From Haliscomenobacter sp. (lineage in GTDB: Bacteria; Bacteroidota; Bacteroidia; Chitinophagales; Saprospiraceae), in assembly GCA_016713275.1 (NCBI GenBank), contig JADJPL010000011.1:124001-188000 (forward strand): DNA of 64,000 nucleotides. Direction: 5' to 3'. Of the stretch, positions 17,701 to 26,139 are shown piece after piece. The notes beneath the pieces are model-generated. The model saw only the letters and a program-made list of their open reading frames with translations. It made no database searches and was not told the DNA's origin. Both the position numbers and the translations under genes were made by a program. Position 1 is the stretch's first letter. The number at the start of each line of letters is the position of its first letter.

Positions 17701-18720
17701 ATGCCGTTACTCGAGTTTTCACCCAACGGGATTTTCTGCGCTCAGGCAGGGGTGTATATCGACCCCTGGAAGCCTGTTCAGCGAGCGCTCCTCACCCACG
17801 GGCATTCGGACCACGCCCGGCCGGGACATCAATTTTACCTGTGCACGCGGGCAGCTCAGCCCGTCATCCGCCACCGCCTGGGGCCCGTATCTTTGGAAAC
17901 GTTAGGATATGGAGAGGCCACGTGGATAAATGGCGTCCGGTTCTCGTTTCACCCGGCAGGGCATATTGTGGGTTCCGCCCAGGTGCGGGTAGAATACCGA
18001 GGGGAGGTCTGGGTCGTTTCCGGCGATTACAAGCTGGAAAACGACGGAATCTCCGAAGCTTTCGAGCCCGTACCTTGCCATACCTTTATCACCGAATCTA
18101 CGTTTGGCTTACCGGTATTCCATTGGAAGCCCCAGGAGCGCATTTTTGGGGAAATCAACGCCTGGTGGCAGGAAAATCTGATTCAGGATAACGTCAGTGT
18201 GATCACGGCGTATGCCCTGGGCAAAGCGCAACGCATTCTAACCGGGTTGGACCTTTCGATCGGGCCGGTTTTTACCCACCCGGGGATAGAAAATGTCATG
18301 GAAGTGATCCGGGCTCAGGGCATTTCCCTTCCCCCTACCCGGCGCCTCGATGCTTCGCTTCGACGGAGAGATCTGTCTGGAGGCATTATCCTCGCGCCAC
18401 CCGCTGTTGCCGGATCCCAATGGCTGAGGCAATGGAAACCGTATTCCCTGGCGGTGGCTTCCGGCTGGATGGCCGCGAGAGGGAACGCTCGCCGGCGCAA
18501 TGCCGACCGGGGTTTTGTACTTAGCGATCACGCCGACTGGGCCGGACTAAACGAAGCTGTTAAGGCTACCGGCGCCCGGCGCGTGGTCGTCACCCACGGG
18601 TATACCGAGCTTTTCAGCCGCTGGCTGGAAAGCCAGGGACTGGAAGCAACATCCGAAAAAACGGAGTTCGAAGGAGAATTGATGGATATGGCGCCCCCGC
18701 AAGCGGAAGTAACCGAATAA
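17701..18720 (+). CDS. Ligase-associated DNA exonuclease (metallo-beta-lactamase fold)
   Basis: Nuclease of 339 residues. The frame is open from ATG 17644, but ATG 17701 (MPLLEFSPNGIFCAQAGVYI) matches the usual family start. The metal-binding motif THGHSDHARPG (His33, His35, Asp37, His38) and downstream GHIVGSAQV, SGDYK and LSDHADW form a metallo-beta-lactamase/beta-CASP-like active site. Members of this family (TIGR04122-type) are encoded next to an ATP-dependent DNA ligase and act in DNA end processing or repair. That context is seen here: the ligase start is 3 nt after this stop, so the two are surely co-transcribed. Confidence 0.93.
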   Translation: MPLLEFSPNGIFCAQAGVYIDPWKPVQRALLTHGHSDHARPGHQFYLCTRAAQPVIRHRLGPVSLETLGYGEATWINGVRFSFHPAGHIVGSAQVRVEYRGEVWVVSGDYKLENDGISEAFEPVPCHTFITESTFGLPVFHWKPQERIFGEINAWWQENLIQDNVSVITAYALGKAQRILTGLDLSIGPVFTHPGIENVMEVIRAQGISLPPTRRLDASLRRRDLSGGIILAPPAVAGSQWLRQWKPYSLAVASGWMAARGNARRRNADRGFVLSDHADWAGLNEAVKATGARRVVVTHGYTELFSRWLESQGLEATSEKTEFEGELMDMAPPQAEVTE

Positions 18721-18723
18721 CCT

Positions 18724-19569
18724 ATGAAACGCTTTGCCCAATGCTGCACCGAATGGGAACACACCCCAAGTATCCACGACAAGCGGGATGCGCTGGTGCG
18801 CTATTTCCGGGAAGCCCGGGATGAAGACAAGCTCTGGGCCATCGCATTGCTGACCGGCAACAGGCCCAAACGGGTGCTCTCCTTATCTGTCCTTAAAGAC
18901 TGGGCGGCGGAAATGGCCGGCATCCCTTTGTGGCTGCTGGAGGCTTCTGCTCAGACCATCGGCGACCTGGCCGAAACGCTGGCCCTGGCTGTTCCTCCGG
19001 CCAAAGAAGAACGCCATTTCTCCCTGTCCCACTGGATAGCCTTTGTCCGGCAAACCGGTTCGCTTTCGCATCAAGCCCAGCAACCAGCGATTCAATCGGC
19101 ATGGGATCAATTGGGCTGCGAAGAACGCTTCTTGCTGAACAAGCTGCTTAGCGGAGGATTTCGCCTGACGGTCCCGCAGTCTATCCTCGTTAGCGCGCTG
19201 GCAACTTATAGCGGACTGGAAGAAACTATTCTCGCCCATCGGCTGGCCAACCCATGGGATCCAGAAGAAATGGCTTTTTCCCAGCTCATTCAGGATGGTC
19301 AGCCCCAGGAAGACCTTTCCAAGCCCTATCCTTTTTTTCTGGCTTTCCCGTTGGAAGAAGACCCAGAACCCGCCTTGGGCGATCCTTCCGGCTGGATAGC
19401 AGAGTGGAAATGGGACGGGCTCCGGAGCCAGCTGATCGTTCGGCAAGGCCGCCTGTTTATTTGGTCCAGAAGCGGTGAGTTGGTCACCGGGGAAATTTCC
19501 GGAACTGCACGCAGCTCCCGACTTTCTCCCGGATGGAACGGTGCTGGACGGCGAAATCCTTCCTTATAA
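18724..19569 (+). CDS. ATP-dependent DNA ligase, N-terminal part (frameshifted)
   Basis: N-terminal and catalytic-lysine part of an ATP-dependent DNA ligase of the exonuclease-associated type (TIGR04120-like). Residues 1-200 form the helical N-terminal domain. The nucleotidyl-transfer motif I is AEWKWDGLRSQL with Lys229 as the AMP acceptor, followed by WSRSGELVTG. After this the frame is lost at GGGG 19489-19492. Reading GGG gives TGKFPELHAAPDFLPDGTVL, which continues the family in the second ORF. The gene seals nicks in DNA repair together with the upstream exonuclease. As assembled, the protein is non-functional. Confidence 0.88.
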   Translation: MKRFAQCCTEWEHTPSIHDKRDALVRYFREARDEDKLWAIALLTGNRPKRVLSLSVLKDWAAEMAGIPLWLLEASAQTIGDLAETLALAVPPAKEERHFSLSHWIAFVRQTGSLSHQAQQPAIQSAWDQLGCEERFLLNKLLSGGFRLTVPQSILVSALATYSGLEETILAHRLANPWDPEEMAFSQLIQDGQPQEDLSKPYPFFLAFPLEEDPEPALGDPSGWIAEWKWDGLRSQLIVRQGRLFIWSRSGELVTGEISGTARSSRLSPGWNGAGRRNPSL

Positions 19570-19942
19570 AGACGGCGCCGTGGCGCCTTTTTCCGTGCTA
19601 CATGCCCGCTTGAGCAGGAAAAGCCTCACCAGGGCCTTAATCGCCGAAGCCCCGGTGGCCTTCATGGCCTTCGACCTGCTCGAATTTGGCGGCAAAGACC
19701 TTCGCGCTTTGCCCTTGTTTCAGCGAAGGCAGCAACTCGAACAATTTATGGCGCCGATAGATCCCGATTCCGGGCTATTGGTATCCGAAAGCCTTCCATT
19801 CCCGGATTGGAGCGCGCTCATGCTGCTCCGCCAACAAGCCCGAAACCATGCCTGCAATGGAATCGTGCTTAAGCGAAAAACGTCCGCCTACCAGGATGGA
19901 CGGCGAAAAGGGATTGGTGGAAATGGAAAACCGAAGCGTTGA
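19475..19942 (+). CDS. ATP-dependent DNA ligase, middle part
   Basis: Second segment of the ligase: GTVLDGEILPYKDG (motif III), PVAFMAFDLLEFGGKDLR (motif IIIa region) and GIVLKRKTSAYQDGRRKG (motif IV). The frame breaks again at 19914. Adding one T (ATTTGG for ATTGG) gives GRRKGIWWKWKTEALTIHA, the expected motif V, which enters the third ORF. The start codon at 19475 is internal to the gene. Confidence 0.82.
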   Translation: MSWSPGKFPELHAAPDFLPDGTVLDGEILPYKDGAVAPFSVLHARLSRKSLTRALIAEAPVAFMAFDLLEFGGKDLRALPLFQRRQQLEQFMAPIDPDSGLLVSESLPFPDWSALMLLRQQARNHACNGIVLKRKTSAYQDGRRKGIGGNGKPKR

Positions 19943-20307
19943 CGATCCATGCGGTGTTGATTTACGTACAACAAGAGCAGGACCGAATGGGCGAGCAAAA
20001 AATGGAATGTACCTTTGCCGTTTGGGAGGACCGCCGATTGGCGCCCATCGCCAAAACCGGCGCAGGGTTGACAGGAAAAGAACAGGAGGAAATCGCCGCC
20101 TTTGTCCGCCAACACACCCTGGAGCGCTTTGGGCCCGTACGCAGCGTGAAGCCCGAGCTGGTATTCGAAATTGCCTTTGAGGGCATCCAGCTTTCTACCC
20201 GGCACAAATCCGGCGTCCTTTTGCGATCGCCCGTGATCAGGCGCTGGCATAAAGACAAAAGCGCCCGAATGGCTAACACCCTCGAAGACTTGAAAAAATA
20301 TATTTAA
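19939..20307 (+). CDS. ATP-dependent DNA ligase, C-terminal OB-fold part
   Basis: Third segment of the ligase: LTIHAVLIYVQQEQDR, YTFAVW-type MECTFAVWED, and the OB-fold region VKPELVFEIAFEGIQLSTRH with SPVIRRWHKDK near the C-terminus. It ends at TAA 20307. The three segments joined give about 530 residues, normal for this ligase type. In many genomes the exonuclease-ligase pair is followed by an Lhr-type helicase and a phosphoesterase; here a tandem array and a galactanase follow instead. Confidence 0.82.
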   Translation: MTIHAVLIYVQQEQDRMGEQKMECTFAVWEDRRLAPIAKTGAGLTGKEQEEIAAFVRQHTLERFGPVRSVKPELVFEIAFEGIQLSTRHKSGVLLRSPVIRRWHKDKSARMANTLEDLKKYI

Positions 20308-20321
20308 TGCACCATGCACAC

Positions 20322-20455
20322 ACGCACAACCTCGTAACCTCGCAACCTCGCAACCTCGCAACCTCGTAACCTCGCAACCTCGTAACCTCGCAACCTCGTA
20401 ACTTCGCAACCTCGCAACCTCGCAACCCCACCCCGTAACCTCGTAACCTCGTAAC
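20322..20455. repeat. Post-stop tandem array, CGTAACCT/CGCAACCT unit (array B1)
   Basis: About 16 copies of an 8-bp unit alternating CGTAACCT and CGCAACCT, with two short interruptions (ACTTCG, CCCCACCC). It begins 15 nt after the ligase stop and runs up to the presumed ATG (20456) of the GH53 gene, leaving that gene no normal ribosome-binding site. The same unit type makes up array B2 at 55462-55655. Confidence 0.9.
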
Positions 20456-21534
20456 ATGCATCAACGTTCCGTTCCATCATTCTGACCGCCCTGACTTTCT
20501 GGGCATGGTCCTGCGCCAAAGAAGATCCTAACCCCCAACCCGAACCTCAGCCTCAAAGCGAGGCGATCCGGGGGGCTGACCTTTCTTTCCTTCCCGAAAT
20601 CGAAGCTGCCGGGACCGTTTTTTACAACGCACAGGGGCAGGCAGAAGACGTGCTGACGACCCTCAAAAATGCCGGCTGCAATACGGTGCGCATCCGGCTG
20701 TGGAAAGATCCCCAGGGAAGTACTTCCAGTTTGGCAGAGGTAAAAACGTTTGCGGAGAAAGTAAAAGCGAAGGGATTGAAGGTCTGGCTTTGCGTGCATT
20801 ACTCCGACACCTGGGCCGACCCCGGGCAGCAAACCACCCCGAAAGCCTGGCAAAACCTTTCTTTGGCCTTGCTGAAAGACAGCCTTTCCGCGTACACCCG
20901 GAAGATCGCTTCGGAGATCCAGCCGGAGTACATCCAGATCGGCAATGAGATCAACAGCGGATTCCTATGGCCTCAGGGAGAAATCAAAAACCAAAGCGCT
21001 TTCCTCGAATTACTCCAGGCCGGGTGTAAAGCCGTAAGAGAATCCAGTTCCAAAAGCCAGATCATCCTTCATTTCGCCGGGCTGACCGGGGCGGATTGGT
21101 TTTTCAATCTCGTCGGCGGCGTTGATTACGACCTGATGGGCCTGTCGTACTACCCAACCTGGCACGGGAAAGATCCCATCGTGCTCGAAACGGCCTTCAA
21201 GAATCTGGCCTACCTGCGCAAGGACATCGTGGTAGCCGAAACGGCCTACCCTTTTACCCTCGGATGGAAAGACTTCACGAATAATATTGTCGTATCGGAG
21301 GATCAACTGGCCAGAGGATTTGCCGCTACTCCGGAAGGGCAAGCCCAATTTTTAGCCGAAATTCATCGAATAGCTACCTCTACCAACCGGGGCAAGGGAT
21401 TCTGCTATTGGGGCGGCGAATGGGTGGCTTTTAAAGGAGACCAGGCCACAGACGGGTCGCCGTGGGAAAACCAGGCTTTATACGATTTTACGAACAAAGC
21501 CTTACCCGTGTTGAGTAGTTTTGCTAAAAAATAG
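20456..21534 (+). CDS. Arabinogalactan endo-beta-1,4-galactanase (GH53) lipoprotein
   Basis: Glycoside hydrolase family 53 enzyme that cleaves beta-1,4-galactan side chains of pectin. Visible are VLTTLKNAGCNTVRIRLWKD, the acid/base Glu in YIQIGNEINSGFLWP, FHPTW-like LSYYPTWHG, the nucleophile Glu in IVVAETAYPFTLGW, and a C-terminal GKGFCYWGGEW. The frame is open upstream through a lipobox (LTFWAWSCAKED), so it is a surface or periplasmic lipoprotein. No start codon is in frame: ATG 20456 is one base out of register, and one extra T in CGTTCC (20464-20469) would connect it. This is probably another single-base deletion. GTG 20650 would remove the signal and the first strand. Confidence 0.85.
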
Positions 21535-21586
21535 GCTTGTTGCGTTCCGGGCCGGCGCATTTAAAAAAGATCCCGCCAATAAAGGT

Positions 21587-21612
21587 TGCGGGTTTCACCC
21601 GCATTGCTTTTT
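21587..21612 (+). terminator. Possible intrinsic terminator after GH53
   Basis: A short stem TGCGGGT/ACCCGCA (21587-21603) is followed by TTGCTTTTTG. The stem is only 7 bp and the T-tract imperfect. It lies 52 nt after the GH53 stop and just before the convergent DUF1684 gene end. Confidence 0.4.
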
Positions 21613-21618
21613 GATTTG

Positions 21619-22518
21619 CTAATGGACTCCATAGGCTAATTCACCGGCGGTTACCGCCACTTCCAGGCGATTTTGGGAAGGAGGCAGCAGGCAAGTCGCA
21701 TACTTGGTAAATGCGCAGGGAGGATTCTCGCTTTTATTGAAGTCGATCCAGGTTTTTCCCCGGGCATTCACGCCCGGCACATAAAGATAACGCCCTCCGC
21801 CATACGTTTGGCTGCCGGAGGTTTCGTCGGAGAAAATCAGAAAAAACCCTTCCAGATCCTCCAGCGCTTCTAGTTCGTACGTTTTGCCCCCTTTCTCAAA
21901 CCGCAGCACGCCTGCGGAAGCCTGTTCAATCGTCATACCCAACACGTTTTGCATGGTCACCGTCCGGCCTTTTTTCGCTGGGATCAGGGTCGCTTCCACC
22001 TTCCATTCCGGATCGACTGGGAAGGCGGGAATGCTGTCCAGGGACTGGATAAGAGGGTTATCCCGGTCCCAAAGCCGGATACCGTATTTCCCTCCGCGTT
22101 CCAGCAATACCCAGTCCAGCGAATGCCACTGCAATACAGCCGGCCCGTCTTCCCCAGTCAGGGTCAGGACCGTCCGGACGACCTCGCCTTCTTTACCTAC
22201 TTGCCGGATGCCCATGCCGGGCTCGGAGACCATACGCACCGAATCGCCTTCCAGATAGAACGACCCCATTTTGGCCGGAGCTTTGGAAGGGAAGATCACC
22301 TGATTGGAGCTGTCCGAGCCAAACGTATTTTCCCCTTCCTGCAGCCAGAATAATCCGGCCAGGGCCAGCCAGCCGTCTGGCGTTTTCAACGCTTCGAGGC
22401 GTTCGGTTTTCCATTTGGAAAGGGCGTCCAGATAGACGGGATCCGCAGGCGAAGGGTTGTGCTTGCACGAGAGCACCGCAAGCAGGAGCAGGATAATCAG
22501 GACATCGATTCTTCTCAT
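21619..22518 (-). CDS. DUF1684 lipoprotein
   Basis: Predicted lipoprotein of about 299 residues. The frame extends to 22566, but ATG 22518 (MRRIDVLIILLLLAVLSCKH) gives a proper lipobox (VLSC). The DUF1684 domain is recognised by KTPDGWLALAGLFWLQEGEN, the central GRTVTMQNVLGM and the C-terminal NKSENPPCAFTKYATCLLP. DUF1684 proteins are widespread and uncharacterised. The gene is monocistronic, convergent with GH53 and divergent from the large NHL-SGNH gene. Confidence 0.88.
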   Translation of the reverse strand: MRRIDVLIILLLLAVLSCKHNPSPADPVYLDALSKWKTERLEALKTPDGWLALAGLFWLQEGENTFGSDSSNQVIFPSKAPAKMGSFYLEGDSVRMVSEPGMGIRQVGKEGEVVRTVLTLTGEDGPAVLQWHSLDWVLLERGGKYGIRLWDRDNPLIQSLDSIPAFPVDPEWKVEATLIPAKKGRTVTMQNVLGMTIEQASAGVLRFEKGGKTYELEALEDLEGFFLIFSDETSGSQTYGGGRYLYVPGVNARGKTWIDFNKSENPPCAFTKYATCLLPPSQNRLEVAVTAGELAYGVH

Positions 22519-22728
22519 CGATTCAGGCGTTTGGACTTTGAGCGATAGGTTGGAACCCGTTGGCATTCAATCAGCAGCAATATGCAGTTTTTCAGGGATT
22601 TTTAAAAAAATAAACCGCATCCCAGGGGCGCCCTGCATATTGGAGAGATTTGGTATATTTATATGAATTAAAATTCATTTAAAAACCCTTGCGCTTTCCA
22701 ATCAAAACCAAATTAAAAATCTGAAGAA

Positions 22729-25700
22729 ATGAAAAGACACGGTCATCCTTTTTTGCTTCTGTTTGCCCTTTGGTGCTTCAGCGCCCTTTTCGTTCAAGCC
22801 CAACACCTGGTGAATACGCCTACCGCCGTTGGCATTCTGGGGCAAAGCGATTTTGTAAGCAAAGTTTCCGGAAAAGGCGCCAACCGGTTCAATGGCCCCA
22901 ACGGGGTGACCGTAGATCCCGTCTCCGGAAAAGTGTTTATCGCCGACCGGGGCAATCACCGGGTTTTGCGGTGGACGAGCATGGCCGCCCTAAGCAATGG
23001 CTCCTCGGCGGAGGCCGTTTTCGGGCAGCCTGATTTTGAAACGGTTTCTGCAGGCGTTTCGGCGACCAAAATGGATAATCCCATCGGCGTGCAGGTAGAC
23101 CAGGCAGGGCGGCTTTGGGTCTGCGATTTTTCCAACAACCGGGTGTTGCGGTTCGACAGCGCGGCGAGCAAAGCTACTGGCGCCCCTGCGGACGGCGTGC
23201 TGGGGCAGGCCGATTTCGCCAGTAAGGTCAGTGTGACTTCCCAGAGTACCATGCGCGGGCCCGTAGTTAGTTTTTTGGACCACGAAGGCAGGCTTTGGGT
23301 CACCGAGTTTAACGCCCATCGGGTCACCCGATACGACAGCGCTGCAACCAAACCCAATGGCGCTCCGGCAAACGGGGTCTTAGGGCAACCCGATTTTACT
23401 ACCGCGGCCAGTGCACTGACGGCTGCCGGAATGTCGAGTCCCAACGGCCTTTATGTCGACAGCGCCGGACGCTTGTGGGTTTCCGAAACCGGAAACCGGA
23501 GGGTTACCCGATTCGATCAGGCGGCCTCCAAACCCAACGGCGCAGCAGCGGATGGGGTTTTGGGCCAGCCCAACCTCACTACCAATACCGCCAATACCAC
23601 CCGGAATGGGTTCTCCAGCCTCCGCTTCGTCACCGGAGATAGCGTCGGCAGGATCTATGTGATCCAGGAAGGAACCCACCGGATTGTTGTCTTCAACGAT
23701 GGGGCAAATAAGCCCAACGGGGCAGACGCCGATTTCATCTGGGGGCAACCCGATTTTACCACGGGTACTGCCGCCAACCCGCCAACTGCCCAGAGCTACA
23801 ACACCCCCCGCGCGATGACCATAGACGAAACCGGAGGAAATGTATGGGTCGCCGATTGGGCCAACCACCGGGTACTCCGATATGGCATGACCCAGGCTGG
23901 GCAACCCAGCCTCACCCTCACCGCACCCGCGGCGGGCGCCAAGTGGGGGCGAAATACTACCCAGAAAATCCAATGGACCAGCGCCGAGGTGGAGCAAATC
24001 GGCATCGACTTCTCGTCCAATAATGGCGCCGAGTGGATTACTTTGGACACCGTAGCCGCCTCTGCCGGCGCGTACGCCTGGTCCGTAAATAGTCCGCTGA
24101 CTACCCACGCGCTGATTCGCCTGCGCAATCTGGCCGATTCCACCCTGCAATCCATTAGTGGTCTGTTTGAAATCGTCCCGGCGCAGTTCAGCGTGACCCT
24201 GATCTCTCCAAACGGATACCAGGAATGGGAAACCGGCGCTACCCGGAATATCCTGTTCAACGCCCTGAATGTAAGCCATGTCCAAATCGACGCGTCGTAC
24301 GACAACGGCGTTACCTGGCAACCTCTCGAAGCCGCTTTCCCTGCCGCCTCCGAAAAATACGCCTGGACGATCGGCCCTACACTCAGTGAAGAAGCGCTGA
24401 TCCGCATCAGCGATACGGCAAACCCGGAAATCAAAGGGATTAGCGCCCATACCTTCCGGATCGTTGCACCACGCACCGGCGGGGAGCAGGACTATGTGTT
24501 TTTCAGCGACAGTCCTACTCCCGGATTTTACGATCCAAGTTTTGGTTTCGCCAATGCTCCAAGCACCCTGAAGCGGGTGGGCGACAAACTCCCCGTTAGC
24601 GCGAATTATTCCCTCGTGGGCAATTACGCTATCGAACTGGGCTGGTCTTCCCAAACCGGCGGGGACTGGGGCGCCGCTATTGCCGGCATCGGATGGGTAG
24701 GCAGAGACCTTACCCTGAAAGATACGCTATCCATTAAAGCCTTTTCCGAAAACGGACTGAGCAGCCAGCAAATCCCGTTTATCTACGTGGAAGACCTGTC
24801 CAACCGGAAATCTGCCAAAGTCGACCTAAGCGCCTATGCTCCGGAAATTGGCGCCAAGGCGTGGAAGGAAATCCGCATTCCCTTGCAGGTTTTCAAGGAT
24901 AACCCAGGCAGCGCCGATTTGACCCGGATCAAAACCATTTTCTTTGGCCAGCGCCTTGCCGACACCCTCAGCCAAACCCTGTACCTGGATGACATCCGCG
25001 TGAGTGGAAAACCCATTACCAGCGATTCCATGCGGGTGTATGTGGTGCTTGGGTCTTCCACCGCAGCTGGAACCGGCGCTACGACAGCCGATAGCTCCTG
25101 GGTAGGCCGGTTCCGGACCTATGTCAAAAGCCTGGACCCGGAAGCCCTGGTCATCAATCTGGCTGTAGGCGGGTACACGACCTACGACATCATGCCTTCC
25201 TCCTTTACGCCTCCCTCCGGAAGGCCGGCGCCAAAAACGAATAACAACATTACTCAGGCGCTTTCCTATAAGCCCACCGCTATCCTGATCAACCTGCCCA
25301 GCAACGATGCCGCGCAAGGGTTTACGAACCAGGAACAACTGACGAACTTCCAAACGGTCGTTGGCCTCATTCAGCAGGCGAAAATCCCCTTCCGCGTCAC
25401 CACCACCCAGCCGCGCAACCTCTCCGCTGCCGGCATTCAGAGCCTCCAGGCGATCAGGGATTCCCTATTAGCAGCCTATGGGGAACATGCGGTCAACGTG
25501 TACGACGAAATGGCCTCCGCTACCGGCGGACTGAACCCTGCTTACGACATCGGGGATGGAATACACGTCAACAATTCCGGGCATAAGTACATTTTCGATC
25601 AAATCATCGGTTCGGGAATTCTGAAGGATTTACTGTCCACCGGGATAAAGGACCTCCGCCAGGAAACCGCTTTGCTGGACAGCCTTTGGCCTAATCCGGT

Positions 25701-25935
25701 TTCTGAAACCCTGGCTATCCGGTACCGCGTTCCGGAAAGCGGTTTGGTTCGCCTGGGTATTTACGACGTTCAGGGCCGGCTGGTGCAAACCCTCGTTCAA
25801 ACCCAGCAGGCAGCAGGCAGCTACCAGGCAGAATGGCATACGCTGGGCGTTCAACCGGGTATGTATTTCTGCGCCATGACGTTCTCGGGAAAGCAATTCG
25901 CAAGAGAAACGGCAGTGGTCGTGGTCGCACGGTAA
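22729..25935 (+). CDS. Secreted NHL-repeat / SGNH-hydrolase multidomain protein with T9SS sorting domain
   Basis: Exported protein of 1068 residues. After a signal peptide (MKRHGHPFLLLFALWCFSAL...), residues 25-390 are NHL-type propeller blades, repeating GVLGQPDFT and LWVSETGNRRVTRFD patterns. Two Ig-like modules follow (about 395-580), then a carbohydrate-binding-like beta-domain (about 585-760, DLTRIKTIFFGQRLADTLSQ). An SGNH/GDSL hydrolase occupies about 765-965, with block I as VVLGSSTAAGTGA (GSS for GDS), block III NLPSNDA and block V DGIHVNNSGH. A T9SS sorting domain from about residue 985 (LWPNPVSETLAIRYRV) ends the protein. It is likely a surface carbohydrate esterase; the substrate is unknown. 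It is complete and free of frameshifts. Confidence 0.88.
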   Translation: MKRHGHPFLLLFALWCFSALFVQAQHLVNTPTAVGILGQSDFVSKVSGKGANRFNGPNGVTVDPVSGKVFIADRGNHRVLRWTSMAALSNGSSAEAVFGQPDFETVSAGVSATKMDNPIGVQVDQAGRLWVCDFSNNRVLRFDSAASKATGAPADGVLGQADFASKVSVTSQSTMRGPVVSFLDHEGRLWVTEFNAHRVTRYDSAATKPNGAPANGVLGQPDFTTAASALTAAGMSSPNGLYVDSAGRLWVSETGNRRVTRFDQAASKPNGAAADGVLGQPNLTTNTANTTRNGFSSLRFVTGDSVGRIYVIQEGTHRIVVFNDGANKPNGADADFIWGQPDFTTGTAANPPTAQSYNTPRAMTIDETGGNVWVADWANHRVLRYGMTQAGQPSLTLTAPAAGAKWGRNTTQKIQWTSAEVEQIGIDFSSNNGAEWITLDTVAASAGAYAWSVNSPLTTHALIRLRNLADSTLQSISGLFEIVPAQFSVTLISPNGYQEWETGATRNILFNALNVSHVQIDASYDNGVTWQPLEAAFPAASEKYAWTIGPTLSEEALIRISDTANPEIKGISAHTFRIVAPRTGGEQDYVFFSDSPTPGFYDPSFGFANAPSTLKRVGDKLPVSANYSLVGNYAIELGWSSQTGGDWGAAIAGIGWVGRDLTLKDTLSIKAFSENGLSSQQIPFIYVEDLSNRKSAKVDLSAYAPEIGAKAWKEIRIPLQVFKDNPGSADLTRIKTIFFGQRLADTLSQTLYLDDIRVSGKPITSDSMRVYVVLGSSTAAGTGATTADSSWVGRFRTYVKSLDPEALVINLAVGGYTTYDIMPSSFTPPSGRPAPKTNNNITQALSYKPTAILINLPSNDAAQGFTNQEQLTNFQTVVGLIQQAKIPFRVTTTQPRNLSAAGIQSLQAIRDSLLAAYGEHAVNVYDEMASATGGLNPAYDIGDGIHVNNSGHKYIFDQIIGSGILKDLLSTGIKDLRQETALLDSLWPNPVSETLAIRYRVPESGLVRLGIYDVQGRLVQTLVQTQQAAGSYQAEWHTLGVQPGMYFCAMTFSGKQFARETAVVVVAR

Positions 25936-25946
25936 CGCCAGGCAGA

Positions 25947-26095
25947 GGCGGTCTTAAAAGACCGGTCTTTGCCACCGGAATGAAATTTTCTTTTTTTCAA
26001 TTCTCATAAAAAATTGCAAAGCAGTTTTTTATGAGAGTTGAAAAAAGAAACTAATTTTTGCTGCCTTGGGCGATATCCGTCTTTGGAGAAAGTCC
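25947..26095. mobile_element. MITE-like element, family B, copy 2 (inverted)
   Basis: A 149-bp relative of the element at 8511-8663 in the opposite orientation. The left end GGCGGTCTTAAAAGACC is followed by GGTCTTTGCC, then a 26-bp stem (to 26013 and 26025-26050) with one mismatch around the loop TTGCAAAGCAG, and a right end near CTTTGGAGAAAGTCC. The distal stem sequence (CTCATAAAAAA) differs from copy 1 but remains paired. It begins 11 nt after the NHL-SGNH gene and ends 45 nt before the protease start, so it occupies that gene's leader or promoter region. Confidence 0.75.
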
Positions 26096-26139
26096 CAGGT
26101 TTGTTTTTTTTTCTATCTTCCCAATCAAAACACCTTCCT

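Noticed and set aside
20273..20519. ORFs encoding RLRGYEV-type repeats
   Set aside because: Produced by the 8-bp array read on the minus strand; the same happens at 55394-55644.
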